A stretch of DNA of 64,000 nucleotides from Frigidibacter sp. ROC022 (GCF_024723735.1 NZ_JANQDU010000003.1:806001-870000), one strand, 5' to 3'. Positions 34,252 to 43,586 are shown, counted from the stretch's first letter. Translations and numbers: made by a program. The notes: a model not told the origin generated them from the letters alone.

Positions 34252-34998
34252 TTGAGCAGAGCTGAATTATCGAAGCAGAGCGCGATCGTGACCGGCGGGG
34301 CGCAGGGTATCGGCGGCGCCGTGGCCGAGCATCTTGCGGGGCGCGGTGTGCGGGTGGCGATCTGGGACATGGATGGCGATCTGGCGCAGGCGACGGCGAC
34401 GCGTCTCGGCGCCGGGGCGATCGCGGTGTCGGTCGATGTCTCGGACTGGGACAGCGTGCAGGCCGCGACCGGGCAGACCGTCTCGGCCTTCGGCGGGGTC
34501 GAGATCCTGGTGAACTCGGCCGGGATCGCCGGGATGAACGCGCCGCTGGCCGACTACCCGGTGGAGGAGTTCCGCAAGATCGTGGACATCAACCTGAACG
34601 GCACCTTCCTGGTCAACAAGGCGGTGGTGCCGCTGATGAGTGCCGGGGGCTATGGGCGGATCGTCAACATCGCCTCGGTCGCCGGCAAGGAGGGCAATCC
34701 CAATGCCAGCGCCTATTCGGCCTCGAAGGCCGGGGTGATCGGGCTGACGAAATCGCTGGGCAAGGAGCTGGCGGGGCAGGATATCGCGGTCAACTGCGTG
34801 ACCCCGGCGGCGGCGCGGACCCGGATCTTCGACCAGATGAAGCAGGAGCATATCGACTACATGCTGTCGAAGATCCCGCGTGGCCGGTTCCTGGAACTGG
34901 ACGAGGCGGCGGCGATGATCGGCTGGCTGGTCTCGCCCGAGAACAGCTTCACCACCGGCGCGACATTCGATCTGTCCGGCGGCCGCGCGACCTATTGA
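34252..34998 (+). CDS. Short-chain dehydrogenase/reductase
   Basis: A 248-residue classical SDR. The NAD(P) motif TGGAQGIGG is at residues 13-21, NSAG near 87-90, the catalytic Ser in NIASVAG near 142, and the catalytic Y-x-x-x-K in YSASKAG near 155-161. Asp at the end of strand 2 (IWDMDGD) suggests NAD rather than NADP. The start is TTG, supported by AAAGGA 8 bases upstream. Followed by a FAH-family hydrolase, it resembles the pair used for 2-keto-3-deoxy sugar acids (L-rhamnonate or L-fuconate routes), where the SDR oxidises C4 and the FAH protein cleaves. Confidence 0.92.
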   Translation: MSRAELSKQSAIVTGGAQGIGGAVAEHLAGRGVRVAIWDMDGDLAQATATRLGAGAIAVSVDVSDWDSVQAATGQTVSAFGGVEILVNSAGIAGMNAPLADYPVEEFRKIVDINLNGTFLVNKAVVPLMSAGGYGRIVNIASVAGKEGNPNASAYSASKAGVIGLTKSLGKELAGQDIAVNCVTPAAARTRIFDQMKQEHIDYMLSKIPRGRFLELDEAAAMIGWLVSPENSFTTGATFDLSGGRATY

Positions 34999-35025
34999 AC
35001 GACTTGAAGATCAAGGAACAACCTT

Positions 35026-35868
35026 ATGAAACTGCTACGTTTTGGACCGAAGGGGCAGGAGCTTCCCGGGATTCTGGACAAGGCCGGCAAGCTGCGCGAC
35101 CTGTCGGGCCATCTGGGCGATTTCGCCGGCGCCGGCCTGCCGGCGGCGATCGAGACCGCCCGGGGCATCGACCCGGAGAGCCTGCCGCTGGTGCCGGGCT
35201 CGCCGCGGCTCGGGCCCTGCGTCGGCGGCGTCGGGAAGTTCATCTGCATCGGGCTGAACTATTCCGACCACGCCGCCGAATCCGGCATGGAGGTGCCGCC
35301 GGAACCGATCCTGTTCTTCAAGGCGACCTCGGCGATCTGCGGCCCGAATGACGATGTCGAGATCCCGCGCAACTCGGCGGCCACCGACTGGGAGGTCGAA
35401 CTGGCGGTGGTGATCGGCAAGACCGCGAAATACGTCCCGGAAGCCGAGGCGATGGACCATGTCGCGGGCTATTGCGTCGTCAACGACGTATCCGAGCGCG
35501 ACTTCCAGATCCGGCGTCACGGGCAATGGGTGAAGGGCAAGTCGGCCGACACCTTCGGCCCCATGGGCCCCTGGCTGGTGACCCGGGACGAGGTGCCGGA
35601 CCCGCAGGCGCTGGCCATGTATCTCGAGGTCAACGGCAAGCGCTACCAGAACGGCAGCACCGCGACGATGGTCTACGGGGTGCGGCATCTGGTGTCCTAC
35701 ATCTCGCAGTTCATGAGCCTGCAGCCCGGCGACATCATCTCGACCGGAACCCCGCCCGGCGTCGGCATGGGCCAGACCCCGCCGGTCTACCTGAAACCCG
35801 GCGACGTCATGGAACTCGGCATCGAAGGCCTCGGCAGCCAGCGCCAGCGCACCGTCGCCGCGGCGTGA
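35026..35868 (+). CDS. Fumarylacetoacetate hydrolase family protein
   Basis: A 280-residue FAH-fold enzyme with the metal-binding set E-x-E (WEVELAVVIG near 124-133) and GTPPGVGMG near 244-252, plus the conserved IGLNYSDHA and KGKSADTFGPMGPWLV blocks. Family members include 2,4-diketo-3-deoxy-L-fuconate/rhamnonate hydrolase, ureidoglycolate lyase-type proteins and acylpyruvases. Adjacent to the SDR (27 bases), it probably performs a C-C hydrolysis of a beta-diketo acid. Substrate unproven. Confidence 0.92.
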   Translation: MKLLRFGPKGQELPGILDKAGKLRDLSGHLGDFAGAGLPAAIETARGIDPESLPLVPGSPRLGPCVGGVGKFICIGLNYSDHAAESGMEVPPEPILFFKATSAICGPNDDVEIPRNSAATDWEVELAVVIGKTAKYVPEAEAMDHVAGYCVVNDVSERDFQIRRHGQWVKGKSADTFGPMGPWLVTRDEVPDPQALAMYLEVNGKRYQNGSTATMVYGVRHLVSYISQFMSLQPGDIISTGTPPGVGMGQTPPVYLKPGDVMELGIEGLGSQRQRTVAAA

Positions 35869-35876
35869 GCAAGCCG

Positions 35877-35904
35877 GGCCCGGGCGGCCCCGGCGGCCCG
35901 GGCC
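35877..35904 (+). terminator. GC stem-loop after the FAH gene
   Basis: A 9-bp perfect stem (GGCCCGGGC with GCCCGGGCC) and 10-base loop, 9 bases after the stop. No T-run. It may mark the end of the long + strand catabolic unit before the formylglycine-generating-enzyme gene. Confidence 0.45.
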
Positions 35905-35989
35905 GCGACGATTGGCGCGGGGCAACTGAGGGGCGGGGCATTGCAGCTCTTGCCCGGATCATGCGAAACCCGACCCGAGAGGGTGAGCG

Positions 35990-36976
35990 ATGAACGACGA
36001 GACCAGTGTCGCATCGAAGGGCAACTGTTGCAGTGTCGGCTCGGCCGCGCCGGCATCGAATGACGAGCGCTACATGTCCGCGGCGCTGGCGGTGGCCCCG
36101 GCCGCGCCCGAGGTCCGGGCAGAACTGAAGGCCCGGTTGAAGCCGATCCCCGGCGGGTTCTTCGAGATGGGCACCCGGAAATCCCGGTTTCCGGCCGATC
36201 TCGACAGCCCGCGCCGCCGGGTCAAGCTGTCGCCCTACCTGATCTCGCCCTTCACCGTCAGCAATGCCGACTATGCCCGTTTCGTCGCGGCGACCGGCTA
36301 TCGCACCGTGGCCGAGGAGGAAGGCTGGAGCTTCGTCTTCCACCTCTTCCTCGGCGAGAAGGCGCGGGCCTGGCCCGGTCCGCCGGGACTGGAATGGTGG
36401 CGGGCCGTCAATGGCGCCTATTGGGCCGCGCCCGAGGGACCGGGATCGGACTGGACGGGGCGCGAAAACCATCCGGCGATCCATATCGCCTGGTATGATG
36501 CGCTGGCCTATTGCACCTGGGCCGGGCTGCGCCTGCCGACCGAGGCCGAATGGGAACGTGCCGGGCGCGGCGGTCTGGCGAACATGAAATTCCCCTGGGG
36601 CAATGTCATGCAGCCCGGGGGCGAGCACCGGATGAACACCTGGCAGGGAACCTTCCCGGTCGAGAATACCGCCGAGGACGGCTTTGTCGGCACCGCGCCG
36701 GTCGATGCCTTTCCGCCCAACGGTTACGGGTTGCACAACATGACCGGCAATGTCTGGGAATGGGTCGCCGACCGTTTCGGGCCGCCGGATCTCGGGCACA
36801 GCCCGCTGGTCGATCCACAGGGACCGAAGGAAGGCATGGCGCGGATTCAGCGCGGCGGCTCCTACCTCTGCCACGTCAGCTATTGCGACCGCTACCACGT
36901 GCATTCGCGCACCGGAAACCCTCCGGACACCTCGACCGGCAATCTCGGATTTCGTGTTGCGGGCGACCCCGACTGA
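35990..36976 (+). CDS. Formylglycine-generating enzyme (sulfatase-maturing)
   Basis: A 328-residue FGE-sulfatase domain protein. It has the family opening IPGGFFEMGT (53-62), VSNADYARFVAATGY, the NHPAIHIAWYDALAYCTWAG block and, decisively, the copper-binding/catalytic cysteine pair C294 and C299 in GGSYLCHVSYCDRY, followed by the substrate-groove GNLGFR. These cysteines distinguish true FGE from other family members. It converts Cys in the C-x-P-x-R motif of sulfatases to formylglycine in the cytoplasm under aerobic conditions. Three sulfatases with that motif lie within 14 kb. It is convergent with the gamma-glutamyltransferase gene. Confidence 0.93.
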   Translation: MNDETSVASKGNCCSVGSAAPASNDERYMSAALAVAPAAPEVRAELKARLKPIPGGFFEMGTRKSRFPADLDSPRRRVKLSPYLISPFTVSNADYARFVAATGYRTVAEEEGWSFVFHLFLGEKARAWPGPPGLEWWRAVNGAYWAAPEGPGSDWTGRENHPAIHIAWYDALAYCTWAGLRLPTEAEWERAGRGGLANMKFPWGNVMQPGGEHRMNTWQGTFPVENTAEDGFVGTAPVDAFPPNGYGLHNMTGNVWEWVADRFGPPDLGHSPLVDPQGPKEGMARIQRGGSYLCHVSYCDRYHVHSRTGNPPDTSTGNLGFRVAGDPD

Positions 36977-36988
36977 GCGCCGCCCCGG

Positions 36989-38581
36989 TCAGACCTCGGC
37001 TTCGCTCACCGCGGCCGCATAGGGCAGATCGACCGAGGGCATGCCGCAGTTGATGCCCTTTTCGGTGTCGCGCGCGACCGAAGAGATGCAGGCGAAGAGG
37101 AACGGATAGACCGTGTTCTCGACCACCCGCACCGGGGCGACCGCGGCAATCGCCTCCACCGCCTCGGGCGACAGGCGGTGATCGCAGGCCACCGCCTCCA
37201 GCCGCACCGGGTCGATCCGGGGCGCATGGGCGGCATCTTCCAGGCTCATCCCGTGGTCGATCACGAAGGAGATGGTCTGCAGGATCGAGGGCGGCACCCG
37301 GCGCCCGCCCGCAGCGCCGAGCGCCAGGACCGGCTTGCGGCCGCGCCGCACCATCATCGGGCAGGCATTGGTCAGGGGATACTTGCCCGGGCCGATGGAA
37401 TTGGCGTGGCCCGGTTCGGGATCGAACCAGAACATGCCGTTGTTCATCAGCAGGCCGGAGGACTGCAGCGAGACTTTGGAGCCGAACCGCGCGCCCATCG
37501 TGTTGGTCAGCGCGGCCATGCCGCCGTTCCTGTCCACCACGCTGACATGGGTGGTGCATTTCTCGTTCGGATTGTCATCACCCATTTCGGAATAGCGTTC
37601 CTGCCACAACTCGCGCATCAGCAGCGCGAATTCGGCATAGTCGGCCGGGGTCGGCGGACGGCCCGAGGGGGCGAAGCGGTGTTCCACCCGCTCGAAGAAC
37701 CGCATCACGGTCGGGGCACCGTTCAGGCCGGGTACGCCCAGGAGTTCCGTGTCGCGATAGGGCTTGATGTCCGGGGCGCTGACCCGGGCCCGGTAGGCGG
37801 CCAGATCGTCCAGCGTCCAGTTGCGCCCGACCGCCTGCATGTCGGCGACGATCGCTTCGCCGATCTCGCCCTCGTAGAAATCGCGCGCGCCGTTCTTCTG
37901 CAGTTGCCGCAGAAAACCGGGCATCATCGGATCGCGGACTACTTCCGAGGCATCGTCGCTTTCGCTGACCGGCGGGAACAACCCGTCGCGCAGGAACACG
38001 TCGCGGGTATGCGGATATTGCGAGATTTGCCGCGCCTCCACGGCAATGGCGAAAGTCGTGTACCAGCCCACCGGAATGCCGCGCTCGGCCAGCGGGATCA
38101 CATATTCCAGCGCATCGCCCCAGGACAGGGTGCCATAGTGGTCGAGCGCCGCGGCCAGGCCGTCGGCGGCACCGGGGATCAGGATCGAATGCGGGCCGAC
38201 CGTGTTGCGGTCATCGGCGACCATGGGCCATTGGAACGGCCCGTGCCGGCCCGGCACCCCGGCCAGCGGATAGTTCGCCGGATCGGCATCCGCCGCCGCC
38301 TTCATCGAGAAATTGACCGCCCCGGCCCCGTGGCCCGGCAGGTCGAGCACCAGGAAGCCGCCACCGCCCAGGCCGCTGCTCCAGGGTTCAACGACGTGCA
38401 GGGCCAGCGCCGTGACCACCGCCGCATCGACGGCGTTGCCGCCCGCCGCCAGTGCCCGCGCCCCGGCCGCGGCGGCAATCGCGCTCTGTGCCGAAACGAC
38501 GCCGCCTTCGGTCAGAACCGCCGGCTTGGAGAGGGTCCAGTGCTGGTGCCGGTCCTGCTTGCGGATCATGTGGCCGGACAT
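36989..38581 (-). CDS. Gamma-glutamyltransferase family protein
   Basis: A 530-residue Ntn-hydrolase precursor. The self-processing site and nucleophile is the Thr of CTTHVSVVDRNGG; GSKVSLQSSG and the GAAGGRRVPPSILQ loop are further family marks. The start at 38581 follows AGGAGG and lies 2 bases after the upstream stop. No signal peptide is seen, unlike the periplasmic E. coli enzyme, so it should act in the cytoplasm. It would hydrolyse or transfer a gamma-glutamyl group, or act as an acylase on another amide. It is co-transcribed with the enolase-superfamily gene upstream. Confidence 0.92.
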   Translation of the reverse strand: MSGHMIRKQDRHQHWTLSKPAVLTEGGVVSAQSAIAAAAGARALAAGGNAVDAAVVTALALHVVEPWSSGLGGGGFLVLDLPGHGAGAVNFSMKAAADADPANYPLAGVPGRHGPFQWPMVADDRNTVGPHSILIPGAADGLAAALDHYGTLSWGDALEYVIPLAERGIPVGWYTTFAIAVEARQISQYPHTRDVFLRDGLFPPVSESDDASEVVRDPMMPGFLRQLQKNGARDFYEGEIGEAIVADMQAVGRNWTLDDLAAYRARVSAPDIKPYRDTELLGVPGLNGAPTVMRFFERVEHRFAPSGRPPTPADYAEFALLMRELWQERYSEMGDDNPNEKCTTHVSVVDRNGGMAALTNTMGARFGSKVSLQSSGLLMNNGMFWFDPEPGHANSIGPGKYPLTNACPMMVRRGRKPVLALGAAGGRRVPPSILQTISFVIDHGMSLEDAAHAPRIDPVRLEAVACDHRLSPEAVEAIAAVAPVRVVENTVYPFLFACISSVARDTEKGINCGMPSVDLPYAAAVSEAEV

Positions 38582-38583
38582 GC

Positions 38584-39765
38584 TCAGGCCTCCTGCGCGA
38601 ACATCTGCGCCGCATTGGGCGCGTAGCGGGCGACCTTCTCGGGGTCGAGCGTGACCCCAAGCCCGGGGCGGTCGGGGATCGAGAGGTTGCCATCGGCGTC
38701 CAGCGTGAACGGGTCGGTCAGCAACCCGTCGACATAGGCGCTGCCGCCGATGTACTCGACCAGGTCGACATTCGGCAGCGCGGCCGCCAGTTGCAGGTCG
38801 GCCGCCAGGCCAAGGGCGGTGTTCCAGCCGTGCCCGACATATCTCACCCCGAAATCCTGTGCCGTCCTCGCGATCCGCCGCTGTTCCGACAGCCCGCCGA
38901 CCTTGGTCACGTCGGGCTGCACGATGTCGAAGGCGCGCTGCACCAGGAAGGGCAGGAACGCCTGGCGGCGGGTCATGACCTCTCCGCCGGAGATCGGCAC
39001 CCGGCTGGTCTGGCGCAGGGTCACGAAATCCTCCAGCGCGTCGGGCACCAGGGCTTCCTCGAACCAGGAGACCTCGTGATCGGCCAGCATGTCGGCGGTG
39101 CGGAGCGCCCATTTCAGGCCGTTGGGCCAATAGGCGTCGCTGCCCCCGGCATCGACCATCAGCTTGCCACCCTCGGGCAGTTCCGCCCGGGCCGCGGCGA
39201 CGATGGCCTCGTCCAGCTTCGGATCATCGCGGCGCCCGAACGGGCCCCAGCCGATCTTGAAGGCGCGGAACCCCTGTTCGCGGAAGCGCACGATCACCTC
39301 GGCCATCGGGCCGGGTTCCTCCATCAGCACCGAGCAATAGGGTTGCACCTTTTCGCGGTGCCGCCCGCCCAGAAGCATTCCGACCGGCAGCCCGGTCGCC
39401 TTGCCCAATATGTCCCAGAGCGCGATGTCGATGCCGCTGATGGCATGGGTCAGGGTACCGCCGCGCCCCATCCAGAAGCTGTTCTGATGCAGCTTCTCGC
39501 TGACCCGCTCCGGCTCCAGCGCGTTCTCGCCCAGATACAGCGGCGCAAGATGTGCGACGGCGGCTGCGGCCAGCCGGCCATCGGTGAAGACGCTGCCGAA
39601 GCCGGTGATACCGGCATCGGTATGCACCGCGATCAGCGTATGGACCGAGTCGGTCGGCTGGATTTCGTTCGACCAACCGCCCGGCGGGCTGTCCCCGAAG
39701 AGCGGCGCCGCCACGATTCCGGTGATGCGCACCTTCGGGATTGCCTGCGATCGTTCCTCGATCAT
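38584..39765 (-). CDS. Mandelate racemase/muconate-lactonizing family enzyme (copy 1)
   Basis: A 393-residue enolase-superfamily enzyme. The base Lys is in FKIGWGPFG, metal ligands are the Asp of MVDAGG, the Glu of WFEEA and the Glu of SGGE, and a catalytic His is in VGHGWNTALG. Most such enzymes abstract a proton alpha to a carboxylate, often as sugar-acid dehydratases. First gene of the leftward unit with gamma-glutamyltransferase; its promoter region holds operator site 39814-39833. Confidence 0.92.
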   Translation of the reverse strand: MIEERSQAIPKVRITGIVAAPLFGDSPPGGWSNEIQPTDSVHTLIAVHTDAGITGFGSVFTDGRLAAAAVAHLAPLYLGENALEPERVSEKLHQNSFWMGRGGTLTHAISGIDIALWDILGKATGLPVGMLLGGRHREKVQPYCSVLMEEPGPMAEVIVRFREQGFRAFKIGWGPFGRRDDPKLDEAIVAAARAELPEGGKLMVDAGGSDAYWPNGLKWALRTADMLADHEVSWFEEALVPDALEDFVTLRQTSRVPISGGEVMTRRQAFLPFLVQRAFDIVQPDVTKVGGLSEQRRIARTAQDFGVRYVGHGWNTALGLAADLQLAAALPNVDLVEYIGGSAYVDGLLTDPFTLDADGNLSIPDRPGLGVTLDPEKVARYAPNAAQMFAQEA

Positions 39766-39798
39766 GTCTCGCTCCTTCCTCGTGTGGGCTGGCGATGA

Positions 39799-39828
39799 TT
39801 GACAGTCAAAAAAATAGTATACAATAAT
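39799..39828 (+). promoter_or_regulatory. Promoter TTGACA-N18-AATAAT for the deacylase unit
   Basis: TTGACA at 39799-39804 and AATAAT at 39823-39828, spacing 18, 60 bases before the ATG at 39888. The -10 box lies inside operator 39814-39833 at operator positions 10-15, the same geometry as at the two other sites. Confidence 0.6.
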
Positions 39829-39833
39829 ACGAT
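39814..39833. promoter_or_regulatory. Putative GntR operator, site A
   Basis: ATAGTATACAATAATACGAT: inverted repeat of ATCGTAT with 6-base spacer (one mismatch in the left arm), containing the GTATAC core common for FCD-class GntR operators. It sits between the enolase-superfamily gene (leftward) and the deacylase gene (rightward). 17 of 20 or more bases are shared with sites B and C. Confidence 0.7.
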
Positions 39834-39887
39834 GCGTGCAAGCTTGCGCGAAAAACGGGCAAACAAGACTGCAGGGGGGAGTGTCGA

Positions 39888-40907
39888 ATGGCTGAGGCCG
39901 CGAGCCGCATTACGGCAGAGATAGATTTCGACCAGCAAGGGCGTCAGGCGGGATACCTTCGTGCGCCGCTGTCCCGCAACACCTCGGGCTGGGGTGTCAT
40001 CGAGATCCCCATCGTCGTGGTCAAGAACGGCAGCGGTCCGACGCTGCTGTTCACCGGCGGCATCCATGGCGACGAATACGAACCGCAGATCGCGGTTTCG
40101 GAACTGGCCCGCACGCTCGACCCCGCCACGGTGCAGGGTCGGGTGATCATGCTTCCGGCGGTCAACATCCCGGCGGTCATGAATGACACCCGCCTGTCTC
40201 CGGTGGACGACCGCGACATGAACCGGTGCTTCCCGGGCGACCCCAGGGGCACCTTCAGCGAGATGGTGGCACATTACCTTGACGCGGTGATCCTGCCGAT
40301 GGTCGATGCCTCGGTCGATCTGCACACCGCCGGGCATTCCAGCGATGCCGCACTGTCGACCAACATGCATTACATCGCCGATCCCGACGGCATGGCCCGC
40401 ACGCTGGCCGCCGCCGAAGCCTTCGGTGCGCCCTACAACGTGGTTTTCTCGGGCGTGGACGAAGGCGCGACCCTCACCTCGTCGGTCGAGCGGCGGGGCA
40501 TCCTGTCGCTGGGCACCGAAGTGGGGGGCTGGGGCCGCGTGAATATCGAGGGCGTCCGGATTGCCCGGCGCGGGCTGCGGCGCTTCCTGAACTTCATGGA
40601 GGTGACCGAGACCGGCCTGGAGGAGGACGACGATCCGAAGACCCGCCACATGCAGGTGAGCGACCGGGCGAACTATTCCTTCGCCCCGGCCGCGGGCCTG
40701 TTCGAACCCTGCAACCTGGCGGGCGACACGGTGCGCAGTGGCGACCCTGCCGGCTATCTGCATTTCGTCGAGGATGTGGATCACGAACCGATAAAGGTGA
40801 CCTACAAGCGGGACGGGGTGCTTTGGATGTCGGCCGGTCCGGGCCGTGTGGCGCGCGGCGATACCGTGGCCGTGGTGATGAATGAATACACTGGTGGGAG
40901 GCTCTGA
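39888..40907 (+). CDS. Succinylglutamate desuccinylase/aspartoacylase family deacylase (DoeB-like)
   Basis: A 339-residue zinc carboxypeptidase-fold deacylase. Zinc ligands are H60 and E63 (GGIHGDEYE) and H146 (VDLHTAGH), with NRCFPGDP typical of the family. The length and spacing resemble N-alpha-acetyl-diaminobutyrate deacetylase DoeB. It would remove an acyl group from an N-acyl amino acid. First gene of the rightward unit with MlrC-like, enolase-superfamily and sulfatase genes. No ectoine-degradation genes are nearby, so a different N-acyl substrate is likely. Confidence 0.88.
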   Translation: MAEAASRITAEIDFDQQGRQAGYLRAPLSRNTSGWGVIEIPIVVVKNGSGPTLLFTGGIHGDEYEPQIAVSELARTLDPATVQGRVIMLPAVNIPAVMNDTRLSPVDDRDMNRCFPGDPRGTFSEMVAHYLDAVILPMVDASVDLHTAGHSSDAALSTNMHYIADPDGMARTLAAAEAFGAPYNVVFSGVDEGATLTSSVERRGILSLGTEVGGWGRVNIEGVRIARRGLRRFLNFMEVTETGLEEDDDPKTRHMQVSDRANYSFAPAAGLFEPCNLAGDTVRSGDPAGYLHFVEDVDHEPIKVTYKRDGVLWMSAGPGRVARGDTVAVVMNEYTGGRL

Positions 40908-40908
40908 C

Positions 40909-42405
40909 ATGAGACGCATTCTGATGCTGGATTGCAAACAGGAGATTTCCTCGTTCAATCCGCTCCCCTCGCAATACGAGAACTTCCACATTTCCCGGGG
41001 CGCGGAGTTGCTGGAGCATCGCGGCCTGAACACCGAGATCGGCGGGGCGCTGTCGGTCTTCGAGGCCGGTGGCGACATCGAGGTGGTTCCGACGATCGCT
41101 GCGCGGGCCGGCAGCGCCGGGCTGTTGTCCGCCGAAGGCTGGGCGCGGCTCTCGACCGAAATCCTGGACGCGGTCGCGGCTGAAATCGGCTCGGTCGACG
41201 CGGTCTATGCCTCGCTGCATGGTGCCATGGGCGCGGACGGGGAACTGGACCCCGAAGGCCACCTGCTGACCGAGATCCGCCGCATGCTCGGCCCCGACAA
41301 GCGGCTGGCGATCTCGCTGGACCTGCATGGCATCTGCACCGACCGGATGCTGCGCCAGGTCGATGGGCTGACGCTCTATCACACCTATCCGCATGTCGAT
41401 TTCGCCGATACCGGTGCCCGCGCGGCGCGGTTGCTGCTGAAGCTGATGAACAGCGACGTGCGGCCGATCATCTCGCGGGTGGTGATGCCGACGCTGGTGC
41501 GCGGCAACGAGTTGATCACGGCCAAGGGCTACTACGGCGACCTGATCCGCGAATGCCAGCGGCTGGAGCGCGACGGCTCGGTGCTGGCCGCCGGGATCAG
41601 TATCGGAAACCCGTTCACCGACGTGCCCGAGCTGTGCTCGCAGGTGCTGGTGACGACCGAGTCCGATGAAGGGCTGGCCAAGGCCGAGTCGATCCGGCTG
41701 GCGCAGGAGTTCTGGCCGAAACGGGCCCTGATGCAGGCCAATCTGATCGAACTGCCCCGCGCCATCGCGCAGGCCTCGACGATGGCCGGGCCGCTGTTGT
41801 TCACCGATGCGGCCGATGCGACCTCTTCCGGCGCGACCGGGGATTCCAACCTGATCCTGAAAGGTCTGCGCGATGCGGGCTATCCGGGCCGGGTGCTGGC
41901 CCAGATCGTCGATCCCGGCGCGGCGGCTGCGGCGCACAAGGCCGGGGTCGGGGCGCGGATCAAGGTCACGCTGGGCGGGGCGATCGACCCCGCCCGCTTC
42001 CCGCCGATGCCGGTCGAGGCCGATGTCGCCCTGCTGTCGGACGGCAAGGCCCGGCTCGAAACCATGGGAACGCCCCTGGCGGCGGGTCCGACGGCGGTGC
42101 TGCGCTTCGACAACTTCACCGTGGTGGTTCTCAGCCGCTCGGTCAGCCTCTTCGACCGTGCGCTCTACTATGCCAATGGCTGCAACCCGCGGGATTTCGA
42201 CCTGATCGTGCTGAAATCGCCGCATGCCGAGTTCCACATGTATGACGCCTGGGTCGAGAAGAACTTCAACATCGACGTGCCCGGGGCGACCTCGGCCAAC
42301 CTGCCGACGCTCGGCCACACGATCTGCGCCCGGCCGATGTTCCCGCTGGACGAAGATGCCGCTTTCACGCCCGAGGCGGTGATCTACCGAAGGGGATCGG
42401 CATGA
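40909..42405 (+). CDS. M81-family metallopeptidase (MlrC/microcystinase C-like)
   Basis: A 498-residue protein of the MlrC family. The N-terminal metallo domain shows LHGAMGADGELDPEG and SLDLHGICTDRM, which carry metal ligands, and the TYPHVDFADTG block; the C-terminal MlrC domain follows from about residue 290. The start at 40909 follows GGTGGGAGG. MlrC cleaves linear peptide products in microcystin degradation; the family is broad and many members have unknown amide substrates. The 4-base overlap with the next gene couples translation. Confidence 0.9.
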   Translation: MRRILMLDCKQEISSFNPLPSQYENFHISRGAELLEHRGLNTEIGGALSVFEAGGDIEVVPTIAARAGSAGLLSAEGWARLSTEILDAVAAEIGSVDAVYASLHGAMGADGELDPEGHLLTEIRRMLGPDKRLAISLDLHGICTDRMLRQVDGLTLYHTYPHVDFADTGARAARLLLKLMNSDVRPIISRVVMPTLVRGNELITAKGYYGDLIRECQRLERDGSVLAAGISIGNPFTDVPELCSQVLVTTESDEGLAKAESIRLAQEFWPKRALMQANLIELPRAIAQASTMAGPLLFTDAADATSSGATGDSNLILKGLRDAGYPGRVLAQIVDPGAAAAAHKAGVGARIKVTLGGAIDPARFPPMPVEADVALLSDGKARLETMGTPLAAGPTAVLRFDNFTVVVLSRSVSLFDRALYYANGCNPRDFDLIVLKSPHAEFHMYDAWVEKNFNIDVPGATSANLPTLGHTICARPMFPLDEDAAFTPEAVIYRRGSA

Positions 42406-43580
42406 GGGTCGAGGCGGTCGATTTCTTCTACCTCTCGATGCCGGAGGTGACGACCGCAGCGGACGGCAGCCAGGATGCGCTTCTGGTCCGGGTCGCGGCC
42501 GGCGGGCATGTCGGCTGGGGCGAATGCGAAGCGGCACCTCTGCCCTCGATCGCCGCTTTCGTCTGCCCGATGTCGCATGGCGCCTGTCGGCCGGTCTCGG
42601 CCTCGGTGCTGGGCGCACAGCTGAACGACCCCGGCGATATTGCGGCGATCTCGGCCCGGGTGGCGCATGACAGCATGGACCTGTTGCAGGCGGCGCATAC
42701 GCTTTCGGGGATCGAGATGGCGCTCTGGGACCTGCTGGGCAAGGCCCGGGACGAACCGGTCTGGAAGCTGCTCGGCTACACCCGTTCCGAACCCAAGATC
42801 CCCTATGCCTCGCTGCTGTTCGGCGACACGCCGGCAGAGACGCTGGAGCGGGCCCGCAAGGCAAGGTCCGAGGGGTTCAGGGCGATGAAATTCGGCTGGG
42901 GTCCGATCGGCACCGGCACCGCCGCCTATGATGCCGAGCATTTCGATGCCGCCCGTGAAGGCGGTGGCGAAGACAGCCATCTGATGGTCGATGTCGGGCA
43001 GATATTCGGCGAGGATGTCGAGGCCGCGGCGGCGCGGCTGCCCGCCCTTGTCGCGGCGCGGGCGACCTGGCTGGAGGAGCCGTTTTCCGGACATGCCTTC
43101 GAGGCCTATGCCGCCCTGGGAGCGCGAAGCCCGACCGTCGGCATCGCCGGGGGCGAGGCGGCGCACAACGTCGCCATGGCCCGGCACCTGATGGATTTCG
43201 GCCGCGTGAAATTCATCCAGATCGACTGCGGCCGGATCGGCGGCATCGGCCCGGCCCATGAGGTGGCGCAGCTGGCCGCCGCGCGCGGGGTCTCTTACGT
43301 CAATCACACCTTCACCACGCATCTGGCGCTCAGCGCCTCGTTGCAGCCCTTTGCCGGGCGTGCCGAGGACCGGATCTGCGAATATCCCGCCGACCCATGC
43401 GTGCTGGCGCTGCGCGTGGCGGCCAATCCGATCCTCCGCGATGCCGCGGGCGAGATCCGGGCGCCCGAGGCGCCGGGGCTGGGGATCACCGTCGATACCG
43501 AGGCGCTGCAGCCCTATCTGGTCGATACCGAAATCCGGGTCGGCGGCAAGCTCCTCTACGCCACTCCGCCGCTCGGCTAG
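42402..43580 (+). CDS. Mandelate racemase/muconate-lactonizing family enzyme (copy 2)
   Basis: A 392-residue enolase-superfamily enzyme distinct from copy 1 but sharing the K-x-G-W-G-P base motif (MKFGWGPIG), the Asp of MVDVG, the Glu of WLEEP, the Glu of AGGE and a late His in NHTFTTHLALS. Copy 1 and copy 2 sit in divergent units under the same operator and may handle two related carboxylates or epimers. Overlaps the MlrC-like gene by ATGA and is followed 6 bases later by a sulfatase. Confidence 0.92.
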   Translation: MRVEAVDFFYLSMPEVTTAADGSQDALLVRVAAGGHVGWGECEAAPLPSIAAFVCPMSHGACRPVSASVLGAQLNDPGDIAAISARVAHDSMDLLQAAHTLSGIEMALWDLLGKARDEPVWKLLGYTRSEPKIPYASLLFGDTPAETLERARKARSEGFRAMKFGWGPIGTGTAAYDAEHFDAAREGGGEDSHLMVDVGQIFGEDVEAAAARLPALVAARATWLEEPFSGHAFEAYAALGARSPTVGIAGGEAAHNVAMARHLMDFGRVKFIQIDCGRIGGIGPAHEVAQLAAARGVSYVNHTFTTHLALSASLQPFAGRAEDRICEYPADPCVLALRVAANPILRDAAGEIRAPEAPGLGITVDTEALQPYLVDTEIRVGGKLLYATPPLG

Positions 43581-43586
43581 GCGCGG

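Noticed and set aside
39888-40907. Deacylase as part of ectoine degradation (doeB)
   Set aside because: No doeA, doeC, doeD or ectoine transporter genes in the neighbourhood; it belongs to the operator-defined sulfatase regulon.
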